Source: Dyadobacter fermentans (GTDB taxonomy: Bacteria; Bacteroidota; Bacteroidia; Cytophagales; Spirosomataceae). From it: DNA of 64,000 nt. Position numbers and translations under genes: made by a program. This document shows positions 45,679-52,520 of the stretch, in pieces (the first letter of the stretch is position 1; each line of letters begins with the position of its first letter). The stretch covers positions 1-64,000 of the forward strand of contig NZ_JAHXBN010000013.1 of assembly GCF_019924045.1 (NCBI RefSeq). Reading direction: 5' to 3'. The notes beneath the pieces are model-generated. The model was given only the letters and a program-made list of their open reading frames with translations. It made no database searches and was not told the DNA's origin.

Positions 45679-47436
45679 TCATGAATTCAATGCAAACTCG
45701 CCTGCGCGGGTGTGTGCGTGCCACATACCTGTGTACATAGGGCATTCGGCGAGTAGTTCTTCGTGGGTACCCTTGCCTACTACCGCACCTTGCCGCATCA
45801 CCACGATCTGGTCGCAGGCCGTAATGGTGCTGAGCCGGTGGGCGATTACGATCACCGTTTTGTTGGAAATCAGTTTATTGAGGGCGGCCTGAATGAGGGA
45901 TTCGTTCTCGGGGTCGCTAAACGCCGTGGCTTCGTCGAGTATGAGAATGGGCGCGTCTTTGAGAATGGCCCGCGCGAGCTGGATGCGCTGCTGCTCGCCC
46001 CCGCTAAGGTGTGCACCCGAATGTCCCCAGGGCGTGTAGTAGCCGAATGGCATTTTTTCGATAAAATCGTGGCATTGGGCGGCTTTGGCAGCCTGGATCA
46101 CTTCGTCTTTTGTTTTGTCCATCCCCATACGGATATTCTCAAAAATGCTTTGCTCGAACATAAAGCTGTCCTGGAAGACAAATGCGATGTTTCGCATGAG
46201 CTCGTCCGGGCGGACATTGCTGATATTCTGTCGGCCGATGAGGATTGCACCGCTATCCACATCCCAGAAACGCGCCACCAATTGCGCGGCCGTCGATTTG
46301 CCCGAGCCCGAAGGACCAACCAGCGCAGTGATGGTACCCTGCGGGACGTCGAAACTGACATCGTCCAATGCATACTGGTGTTTTTGATAACCGAATGAAA
46401 CGTTTTTGAACCGTATGCTGAAATCATCATCCAAATATGCCTCACCTTCCGTTTCCTGTTCCTGGCCAAACAGGATTTCATCGAGCCGCTTCACACCGTG
46501 GTTGATAACCGAAATTTGCGGTCCCAGCGTGCTGAGCGCAAAAAGCGGGCGGATATAACCAACGCCGAGAATGAGGAAAAGGAAGAGGGTGGATAGCGTA
46601 ATGCCGTGGGAGAAATACAGGTAGAGTCCAAGGGCAAGTACGGGCAATGTGGCATTGCTGATAAAACTGATAAATATTCCGAATGCGGGGGATGCCGTGC
46701 TGTTGTAGGCAATCACCATTTGCTTGAAGCGGCGCACGACCTGGCTGTACTTATCGAAGCGCTCGGCATTATGCCCGAATATCTTGATCACCGGCATCGC
46801 CCGGACGAACTCGACAATTCCCGCATTCATGGATTCCAGTGAACTGTGATACTCCGTGAGCAAGGCTTTGAATTTCGTGCCGAACATAAAAGGCATCATC
46901 ACGGCCAGCATGATGATGGGGATGCAGCTCGTGAGCGCCAGCTGCCAGTTCACGGTAAATAAATAGCCGAGCGTGACTACCGGCAACGCCACGCCTTTGA
47001 CGAGATCGGGAATGCTGTGGGCGATGAAGTTTTCGATGCGCTCCACATCGTCGGCGAGGATTTTCTTCAATGCCCCCGAATTCGACTGATTGATGAAACC
47101 CAGTGGCAGCTTCCCGAGTTTGTCCGCCATTTGCCGGCGCAGCTCATACAGGATGTTGAATGCCGCCACGTGCGAAACCATTCCCGACGCGTACAGCAGC
47201 ACATAGGCGGCAATCGCCGCAAATACCGACCGGTAAATGTAAAGTTTCACCAACCCGATTTCCATCGGTGTCGACAGCAGCGCATCGATAATGGAATACA
47301 CCAGCGCATAGGGGACGATCGAAAGCAGCGCATGCGCCACCGCCAGCACACCGGCGATGATCAGCAGGTTTCGTTTCGTGCCCGCGATTTCCAAAAGCCG
47401 CGCAATGCCGCTTTTGGGTTGATTTTCATGGCTCAT
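45679..47436 (-). CDS. ABC exporter half-transporter (YbtP/IrtA-like), first gene
   Basis: A 585-residue membrane-ATPase fusion. Six membrane segments span about 20-310 (for example HSIPDLVKGVALPVVTLGYL, FTVNWQLALTSCIPIIMLAV). The ATPase has Walker A GPSGSGKST, a QDSFMFEQSIFENIRMG Q-loop, signature LSGGEQQR and Walker B ILILDEATAFSDPE. The DEATAF-DPE form is, from memory, typical of YbtP/IrtA-type siderophore transporters. It is the first gene of a two-gene operon with a divergently transcribed PchR-like AraC regulator 129 bp away. Import of an iron-siderophore or export of a metabolite are both possible. Confidence 0.9.
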   Translation of the reverse strand: MSHENQPKSGIARLLEIAGTKRNLLIIAGVLAVAHALLSIVPYALVYSIIDALLSTPMEIGLVKLYIYRSVFAAIAAYVLLYASGMVSHVAAFNILYELRRQMADKLGKLPLGFINQSNSGALKKILADDVERIENFIAHSIPDLVKGVALPVVTLGYLFTVNWQLALTSCIPIIMLAVMMPFMFGTKFKALLTEYHSSLESMNAGIVEFVRAMPVIKIFGHNAERFDKYSQVVRRFKQMVIAYNSTASPAFGIFISFISNATLPVLALGLYLYFSHGITLSTLFLFLILGVGYIRPLFALSTLGPQISVINHGVKRLDEILFGQEQETEGEAYLDDDFSIRFKNVSFGYQKHQYALDDVSFDVPQGTITALVGPSGSGKSTAAQLVARFWDVDSGAILIGRQNISNVRPDELMRNIAFVFQDSFMFEQSIFENIRMGMDKTKDEVIQAAKAAQCHDFIEKMPFGYYTPWGHSGAHLSGGEQQRIQLARAILKDAPILILDEATAFSDPENESLIQAALNKLISNKTVIVIAHRLSTITACDQIVVMRQGAVVGKGTHEELLAECPMYTGMWHAHTRAGEFALNS

Positions 47437-47461
47437 AGATTTGAATTAAAATGGAAGCTTG

Positions 47462-47493
47462 TTGATAAAGTGGCTCAAACCATCGTAGTTTTG
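47462..47493 (+). promoter_or_regulatory. Promoter of the PchR-like regulator gene
   Basis: TTG at 47462-47464, a 21-base spacer and TAGTTTTG at 47486-47493 fit the Bacteroidota consensus. The start codon is 72 bases downstream. It lies in the divergent gap with the ABC operon, where the regulator could act on both sides. Confidence 0.55.
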
Positions 47494-47565
47494 GTCAAAG
47501 GTGCAGCCAATCCGCGGAAGCGCTTTTACATAATCCGGATAGCTTTTAACACGAAAGGGATTATT

Positions 47566-48579
47566 ATGGGAATGAGCATTTGTCACAACGAAGGTCCGTG
47601 GGTGGAACTGCGGGCACTGGATGGCGCCGAATATCTGGAGCAACCGGACGTCGGCCCGGCACTCGTTACGGAGCACCGGCAAAAACACAGCTTTTTCTTC
47701 GGTGACGCGGAGATGGTAGAGATCAATCTGCCGGATATTTACATTGTGTACGGGGACATTGCCCTGAAAAAGCACCGCCTCCGGTTCCGGACAACCGACG
47801 CCCCCGATTACGTGGAGTTGCATTTCAGCATTTCAGGTAGCGGACGGCTCGAAAACTTCATCAGCGGACGGTCCTACCGGTTCAGTTCACAGGAACATAA
47901 TATCATCTATGAGCCGGCGTTCGACGGCACGGGGCAATTTAACGAGAGCGGCGGGTACAAATTTCTCGAACTGCATTTCAGGAAAGAGTACTTCATCAGG
48001 GCCCTCTCCGGTAATGGCGAGGTGCTGGACCGGTTCTGCGAGCACGTGGCCGCAGGCCGCTTCGCGACTTTGTCGGAGCATAATATGGCCATCACGCACG
48101 AAATCCGCCAATGCGTGTCGGATATTATCAATTGCAATTTCAAAGGAGGCCTGAAGGCACTTTTCCTCCATGCGAAATGTCTGGAATTGCTCACTTTGCA
48201 GGCCAGGGCGAGCCAGGCGTTTGGCAGGGGGCGGTCGCAATCAGTATTAAAGTCCAGGTACGACATCGATTCCATTCACCACGCAAAGGACCTGCTGCTA
48301 GCCAACACCGATCAACCCATGTCGTTACAGGAGCTGGCCAGGCAAGTGGGGATCAATGAATTTAAGCTCAAAAACGGGTTCAAAGAACTCTTTCAAACCA
48401 CTGTTTTCGGCTACCTGAGCGACGTAAAGTTGCAGAATGCGAAGCAGCAGCTGCTGGAAGGTGTCCCGATCAAAAGCGTGGCGGAAGCACTGGGGTATTC
48501 TTCGGTACAGCATTTCGGCAATGCTTTCCGGAAGAAATTCGGCGTGTCGCCGGGGAAAGTTAGGTATGGTCAGGTGTAG
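47566..48579 (+). CDS. AraC-family regulator, PchR-like
   Basis: A 337-residue regulator. The frame stays open about 550 bp further upstream, but that part is antisense to the ABC gene, so I start at the ATG 72 bp after the promoter; ATG 47572 is equally possible. The N-terminal ligand-sensing half contains LHFSISGSGRLENFISG and YKFLELHFRKEYFIR. The C-terminal double helix-turn-helix (about 240-335) has MSLQELARQVGINEFKLKNG, then FKELFQTTVFGYLSDVKLQN, then VAEALGYSSVQHFGNAFRKK, closely patterned like PchR, which senses siderophore and activates uptake genes. The divergent ABC pair is the probable target. The last residues (MVRYGQV-like end) come from a 10-bp tandem array that runs through the stop codon. 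Confidence 0.9.
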   Translation: MGMSICHNEGPWVELRALDGAEYLEQPDVGPALVTEHRQKHSFFFGDAEMVEINLPDIYIVYGDIALKKHRLRFRTTDAPDYVELHFSISGSGRLENFISGRSYRFSSQEHNIIYEPAFDGTGQFNESGGYKFLELHFRKEYFIRALSGNGEVLDRFCEHVAAGRFATLSEHNMAITHEIRQCVSDIINCNFKGGLKALFLHAKCLELLTLQARASQAFGRGRSQSVLKSRYDIDSIHHAKDLLLANTDQPMSLQELARQVGINEFKLKNGFKELFQTTVFGYLSDVKLQNAKQQLLEGVPIKSVAEALGYSSVQHFGNAFRKKFGVSPGKVRYGQV

Positions 48580-48713
48580 TCAGGTGTGGTCAGGCGTGGT
48601 CAGGTGTAGTCATGTGTAGTCAGGTGTGGTCATGTGTAGTTATGTGTGGTCAGGTATGGCCATGTGTAGTCATGTGTGGTCATGTGTAGTCAGGTATGGT
48701 CAAGTGTGGCCAG
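48561..48713 (+). repeat. 10-bp tandem repeat array (about 15 units)
   Basis: Fifteen consecutive decamers vary around CAGGTGTRGT (variants CATGTGTAGT, CAGGTATGGT, CAGGCGTGGT, TATGTGTGGT). Periodicity is exact, without indels. The first unit and a half lie inside the regulator gene and give its final codons and TAG stop. Inverted units occur at 48951-48970. Confidence 0.92.
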
Positions 48714-48819
48714 AGATTATAGGAGTTAATGGAAGAAAGCACATTCACATAAAAATGCATCGCCGGAATCGCGTAGCGATGAAATGTGGGTAGCAATCGA
48801 TTCGAATGGTGTATTTCGG

Positions 48820-48875
48820 AAATGCCGTCAGGCATGCAACAACAGCGCGTCGTTGTTGCATGCCTGACGGCATTT
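48820..48875. repeat. Perfect 24-bp inverted repeat (REP-like hairpin)
   Basis: Left arm 48820-48843 (begins AAATGCCGTCAGGCATGCAA) and right arm 48852-48875 are fully complementary across 24 bp with the 8-base loop AGCGCGTC. Each arm contains the palindromic core GCATGC. There is no T run after it, so it is not a standard terminator. Confidence 0.9.
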
Positions 48876-48950
48876 GAGGCAATCGGCCCAATTGCGTTTC
48901 CTACCAATATTGCATGCCTAACGGCATTCGTTCACCGATCAATAACAATC

Positions 48951-48970
48951 CCTGACCACGCCTGACTACG
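48951..48970 (-). repeat. Two inverted units of the 10-bp array
   Basis: The 20 bases here are the reverse complement of two array decamers. Read on the minus strand they begin CGTAGTCAGGCGTGG and match 48581-48604 with a single mismatch over 19 bases. Together with the array at 48561-48713 they bracket the hairpin region as terminal inverted repeats. Confidence 0.75.
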
Positions 48971-48979
48971 CATGGCGGC

Positions 48980-50317
48980 CTAGTTCCGATAAACCAGATT
49001 CCCGCGATGCACAAGTGCCTTCACGGGTGAAATACGTGCAACAGCCTCGGCCGAGCAACTCGCATCTACCAACACCACACTCGCTTCGTCACCGGCCTTG
49101 GGCCATTGCTGTTTTCCTTTTTCGTCGAGCGGCAGGATCCCGCATGTAGCCAGTTTGAGGCAGCGCGAGAGGTCCAATTCCGTCGACTGGCCGTAAAGCT
49201 GTGCCATCAGGTTCGATTTCTGCAACACGCTTCCGGACCCGAATGTGTTCCAATGGTCCACAATGCTGTCGTTGCCGGTCATAACGGTTACACCATGGCG
49301 GTAGAGGGTAGGGATGGGCATAATAGTACTGCCAAACGGAATGGTCGAAACCACGCCTACACGTGCATGTGCGAGTTTTTCAGATACTTCTTCCAGTTTC
49401 GGTTTTTCGAGCCGCGCGAGTACGAAACAATGGCTTAGGAATGTTTTGCCGGCCAGTGCAGGGTTCTCAATGACCTTCTGCGTCAGGTACTCGACCGTTT
49501 TCAAACCCGGCTCACCACCTTCATGCAGGTGGATATCAATGCCCTTACCGTGATCAAGCGCGAGTTGAACGATGAAATCGATCTGTTTTTCGACGCTACC
49601 GTCGATGGCATTCGGGTCGAGGCCGCCGATAAAGTCGATATCCATCGCGGCGGCTTCCTTCATCCATTGCTCCGAATGCGAGTAGAAAACCCCGTGCTGC
49701 GGAAAAGCGACGAGCTCTGCCCCGAAACTGTCTTTCTTATTTTCAATCGCTTTTTGCAGGTTCTTCAACGAATCCAGCTTCGAAGTCGGCTCGATATTGA
49801 CGTGGCTGCGCGCGAAATTCGTTCCTTTCGATTGCAGCAGCTCGATGATCTTTTCGGCCCGGTAGGTAGAGGTTTTGAGCATTTCAGGCAACGCTTTCTG
49901 CTCGAACGCGATCATATCCTTCACAGAACGGTTTTTCGCCGACCGCGCTTTCCAGGGGCCGCCGTAATAAGTTTTGTCCAGATGAATATGCATGTCCCTG
50001 AACGCCGGCAGCATCAGCTGGCCTTTGGCGTCGGTCGCATCGGCTTTGGGATCGTTGGGCAGCACGGCCTTAATCTTCCCGCCTTCGATCTCTACCCGGA
50101 AAAGTCCCGTTTCGGTAGCAACCACCTCGTCGTCTTCATACACAAAACCCGTTTCCAGCCGCACGTTTTTCAGCATCCATTTCTTCGCAGGTTTGCTGCC
50201 TGTTTCTGTCGTTTGCGCGGCGCCGGAAGCGAATGCCCCTGCTTTTTTGACGAGTATTTCGCCTGCCAGCAACAGACCGGAACTTTGGATGAACGTTTTG
50301 CGGGAAATGGATTCCAT
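48980..50317 (-). CDS. Amidohydrolase, cytosine deaminase-like
   Basis: A 445-residue metal-dependent hydrolase. The N-terminus (SRKTFIQSSGLLLAGEILV) resembles a Tat signal with RK in place of RR, so periplasmic export is likely but not certain. Family motifs: LPAFRDMHIHLDKTYYGGPW (HxH metal site), ARSHVNIEP, GIDIHLHEGGEPG, TFLSHCFVLARL (metal His), VTVMTGNDSIVDHWNTFGSG (catalytic Asp region). Cytosine deaminase-like amidohydrolases deaminate or hydrolyse cyclic amides; the substrate is unknown. It has its own promoter just upstream and lies downstream of an AraC regulator on the same strand. Confidence 0.9.
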   Translation of the reverse strand: MESISRKTFIQSSGLLLAGEILVKKAGAFASGAAQTTETGSKPAKKWMLKNVRLETGFVYEDDEVVATETGLFRVEIEGGKIKAVLPNDPKADATDAKGQLMLPAFRDMHIHLDKTYYGGPWKARSAKNRSVKDMIAFEQKALPEMLKTSTYRAEKIIELLQSKGTNFARSHVNIEPTSKLDSLKNLQKAIENKKDSFGAELVAFPQHGVFYSHSEQWMKEAAAMDIDFIGGLDPNAIDGSVEKQIDFIVQLALDHGKGIDIHLHEGGEPGLKTVEYLTQKVIENPALAGKTFLSHCFVLARLEKPKLEEVSEKLAHARVGVVSTIPFGSTIMPIPTLYRHGVTVMTGNDSIVDHWNTFGSGSVLQKSNLMAQLYGQSTELDLSRCLKLATCGILPLDEKGKQQWPKAGDEASVVLVDASCSAEAVARISPVKALVHRGNLVYRN

Positions 50318-50339
50318 GTGCCTGGGATTAAGGTTTATG

Positions 50340-50367
50340 CAAAATTAACCCCGGCGGCGCGTTCAAA
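50340..50367 (-). promoter_or_regulatory. Promoter of the amidohydrolase gene
   Basis: On the minus strand, TTTG (50364-50367), a 16-base spacer and TAATTTTG (50340-50347) fit the Bacteroidota consensus with a slightly short spacer. The start codon is 22 bases downstream, so the amidohydrolase can be expressed apart from the AraC gene. Confidence 0.5.
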
Positions 50368-50399
50368 CGATGCGCTATTTATGCCAAAACTTGTAGGAT

Positions 50400-51248
50400 T
50401 TATAACGAATTCCGAAAGGCGCGGGGCGACAAACCCGTCTGGGCCTTGAAGAAGTTGGAAAAATGAGGAAGGTCGCTGAAACCGAGTTCAAAAGCGATCT
50501 CCTTCGCCGATTGCCCCGAAACCAGCAGCAGGCGCTTCGCTTCCAGGCCCACGCGGTTATGGATCAGGAATGTGGCTGGTACGTGTAAATGTCTTTTACA
50601 GAGAATGTTAAGGTAATTTGGGGAGATATTGAGTTGGTCGGCGTAGAATGCGACGGTTTTATGGGTCTTGAAATGGGCATCCACCAGCGCGTGGTATTTG
50701 AATAGGATCGGGTTAGCGCGGTAAGTGCCGATATCCTCGTAAATGCGCTCGGCCTCGCGGCTTACAAGCTGCAAAGCCACCCGGCTGCGAAGTTGTACCA
50801 TATCCCAATCTACCAAAGCGGTATCCAGTTCGCCTTCCAGGGCTTCCAGCTCATAGCATAATGCCTCGAAAACCGCACGCGGCAGATCGATCACCTGGTG
50901 GTTCCGGTAGGATATAAACGACAGCCGCAGAAAGTTGGAAGAAGTCTCGAAAGCACGCCGCCCGACCATCAGCTGAAACCCCGACGTCGCTTCATCGAGC
51001 TCCCAGCGGTGTACCTGGCCGGGAAACAGCAAATGCACCTGTCTATTGGCAACAGGGTAATCGACGAAGTCGATCGAATGCGTTCCGCTGCCGTGCTTGA
51101 CGACAAAAAGCATGAAAAAATCGTGCTTGTGCGGCTTGTCGATCCGGCTTTTACCATCGATCTCATGGCGCAAAAGCTTATAGCCCGACTCCGCAGAGGA
51201 GTCGAAAGCATCGATGCCGAGGGTCGGAAACGCCGGTTTAGTATTCAT
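50400..51248 (-). CDS. AraC-family transcriptional regulator
   Basis: A 282-residue regulator. The N-terminal half (PHKHDFFMLFVVKHGSGTHS, then VHLLFPGQVHRWELDEATSG) is a cupin-like ligand domain. The C-terminal half (about 185-282) has two helix-turn-helix motifs: VAFYADQLNISPNYLNILCK and AKEIAFELGFSDLPHFSNFF, then KAQTGLSPRAFRNSL. The divergent DUF1684 gene starts 254 bp away; between them lies a promoter overlapped by an 11-bp inverted repeat, a likely binding site for this protein. The amidohydrolase gene follows 82 bp downstream. Confidence 0.93.
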   Translation of the reverse strand: MNTKPAFPTLGIDAFDSSAESGYKLLRHEIDGKSRIDKPHKHDFFMLFVVKHGSGTHSIDFVDYPVANRQVHLLFPGQVHRWELDEATSGFQLMVGRRAFETSSNFLRLSFISYRNHQVIDLPRAVFEALCYELEALEGELDTALVDWDMVQLRSRVALQLVSREAERIYEDIGTYRANPILFKYHALVDAHFKTHKTVAFYADQLNISPNYLNILCKRHLHVPATFLIHNRVGLEAKRLLLVSGQSAKEIAFELGFSDLPHFSNFFKAQTGLSPRAFRNSL

Positions 51249-51366
51249 AGGTTGAAATTACAAAAAATGCCGCAAGGGGGTTCCCGGTTCTTATTGTAAG
51301 GTCAAAGAGGCATTTTACAGATGGCATCAATCGCGTGAACTATTTGAAGCTAAAATTTTTTAAAAT

Positions 51367-51402
51367 ATTAAACTATTAAATTGGTAGACTAAATAGTTTA
51401 AT
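51367..51402. promoter_or_regulatory. Operator-like 11-bp inverted repeat
   Basis: ATTAAACTATT (51367-51377) and AATAGTTTAAT (51392-51402) are a perfect inverted repeat with a 14-base spacer. The repeat covers the -33 element and the spacer of the promoter at 51381-51410, which is what a repressor or AraC-type site would do. The adjacent AraC gene is the obvious candidate. Confidence 0.6.
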
Positions 51403-51410
51403 TAATTTTG
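51381..51410 (+). promoter_or_regulatory. Bacteroidota promoter of the DUF1684 gene
   Basis: TTG (51381-51383), a 19-base spacer and TAATTTTG (51403-51410) match the consensus exactly. The start codon is 92 bases downstream. This is the best promoter in the window. Confidence 0.7.
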
Positions 51411-51502
51411 TGCACCAGCCACCACCAAAATTGCGAATCCTGATGCGCCGCGGATAGCCCCGGCGCAGGAAAGGGTATGTGTCACTTAACAAACACCTGA
51501 AA

Positions 51503-52381
51503 ATGAAAAGGCCTATTTATCAACTACTAGGGCTGGCGGCGGCATGGGTGCTGTCGGCATTTGCGGCAACCGACAATACTTACGAAGAGCAAATCCGCGA
51601 CTGGCATCAGAAACGCGTCGAGAGTCTGAAAGCGGAATCGGGCTGGCTGAACCTGGCCGGGCTGTTCTGGCTGAAAGAGGGAAGCAATACTTTCGGCAGC
51701 GCGGAGCAGAATCACATTATCTTTCCGGAAGGCAAAAGCAATGCGGTTTTGGGTGAATTTGTGCTTCAAAACGACAAGATCACGCTCAAAGCGAAGCCCG
51801 ACGCACAAATTTTCAATGGCGACCAGCCTGTGACGGAGCTGGACATTTTCCCCGACGGCAAACCCGTTACCTTGAAACACGGCCCGTTGCGTTGGTTTGT
51901 AATCAAGCGCGGTGAAAAGTATGCGATCCGCTTGCGCGACCTGGAAGGCGAGTACCTGAAAGGTTTTACAGGTATTGAAAGGTACCCCGTGCAGGAAAAA
52001 TGGCGGGTAAAGGCGCGTTTTGTACCCACTCAGGGCCGCACAGTGTCGATAACCGATATTACCGGCCGCACCGACAACCAGGTCTCGCCCGGCAAACTTG
52101 TGTTTACGGTCGATGGCAAGGAGTACAACCTCGACGCCGTGGGCAAGCCCGAAAGCCTGTTCATTATTTTCGCCGACCAGACCAACAAGCACGAGACTTA
52201 TGGCTCGGGCCGCTTCCTGTATTCTTCCGTAGAGGCTGACGGTACCGCATGGCTGGATTTCAATAAGGCCATCAACCCACCCTGTGCATTCTCTCCCTAT
52301 GCTACCTGTCCGCTGCCTCCCAAGCAGAACAAGCTGACCCTGGCCGTTTCGGCAGGTGAGAAGCGCTACGGAGACCACTGA
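51503..52381 (+). CDS. DUF1684 family exported protein
   Basis: A 292-residue protein from the ATG at 51503; a GTG 8 codons earlier lacks a better signal. Residues 1-20 are a signal peptide (MKRPIYQLLGLAAAWVLSAF, then AAT). The family signature is clear: QIRDWHQKRVESLKAESGWL, NLAGLFWLKEGSNTFGSAEQ, and the C-terminal Cys-containing NPPCAFSPYATCPLPPKQNK followed by LAVSAGEKRY. DUF1684 proteins are common in Bacteroidota and of unknown function. It is controlled by the promoter/operator region shared with the divergent AraC gene. A GC-rich hairpin separates it from the SusC gene. Confidence 0.92.
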   Translation: MKRPIYQLLGLAAAWVLSAFAATDNTYEEQIRDWHQKRVESLKAESGWLNLAGLFWLKEGSNTFGSAEQNHIIFPEGKSNAVLGEFVLQNDKITLKAKPDAQIFNGDQPVTELDIFPDGKPVTLKHGPLRWFVIKRGEKYAIRLRDLEGEYLKGFTGIERYPVQEKWRVKARFVPTQGRTVSITDITGRTDNQVSPGKLVFTVDGKEYNLDAVGKPESLFIIFADQTNKHETYGSGRFLYSSVEADGTAWLDFNKAINPPCAFSPYATCPLPPKQNKLTLAVSAGEKRYGDH

Positions 52382-52436
52382 CCTGACTCCGGGTTTTTCA
52401 AACATTACACGCAAACTTTTTTACTGCGACCTTCAA

Positions 52437-52465
52437 CGGGTGCCCTGCTTGCTGCGGGGCACCCG
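52437..52465 (+). terminator. GC-rich hairpin between DUF1684 and susC genes
   Basis: CGGGTGCCC (52437-52445) pairs perfectly with GGGCACCCG (52457-52465) across an 11-base loop. No T run follows directly (a CCTTTTTT stretch comes about 25 bases later). It may terminate the DUF1684 transcript or act as a leader structure of susC; no clear separate promoter was found for susC. Confidence 0.5.
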
Positions 52466-52520
52466 GGCGGGGCGCTGCTGCCTTTGCATCCCTTTTTTCA
52501 CTCCCCAAACACATTACAAC

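Larger units (their letters stand above)
48714..48979. other. REP-like repeat-rich intergenic region
   Basis: No gene is seen between the decamer array and the amidohydrolase stop. From left to right: a CATCGC/GCGATG hairpin at 48758-48781; a perfect 24-bp hairpin at 48820-48875; an 18-base partial copy of its right arm (one mismatch) at 48911-48928; and inverted decamers at 48951-48970. The phrases GCGTAGCGATGAAATGTGGG and TGCATGCCTGACGGCATT look, from memory, like dispersed intergenic elements in related Cytophagales. Confidence 0.6.

Noticed and set aside
47017-47565. In-frame upstream extension of the PchR-like regulator (about 183 codons)
   Set aside because: It is antisense to the ABC transporter gene, rich in His/Arg/Gln with no domain, and the promoter at 47462-47493 lies inside it.
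48561-48713. Decamer array as a CRISPR
   Set aside because: Units are contiguous with no spacers and are only 10 bp; no cas genes nearby.
48820-48875. 24-bp hairpin as a simple terminator of the regulator gene
   Set aside because: It lies 240 bases after the stop, has no T tail, and has a partial third copy nearby; a repeat element fits better.
49523-50449. 308-codon plus-strand open frame
   Set aside because: Antisense to the amidohydrolase gene; Arg/Phe-rich composition typical of a GC-rich shadow frame and no recognisable domain.
52356-52520. Upstream extension of the SusC frame
   Set aside because: It overlaps the DUF1684 gene end and the hairpin, is Cys-rich and unlike a signal peptide; the ATG at 52521 gives a normal N-terminus.
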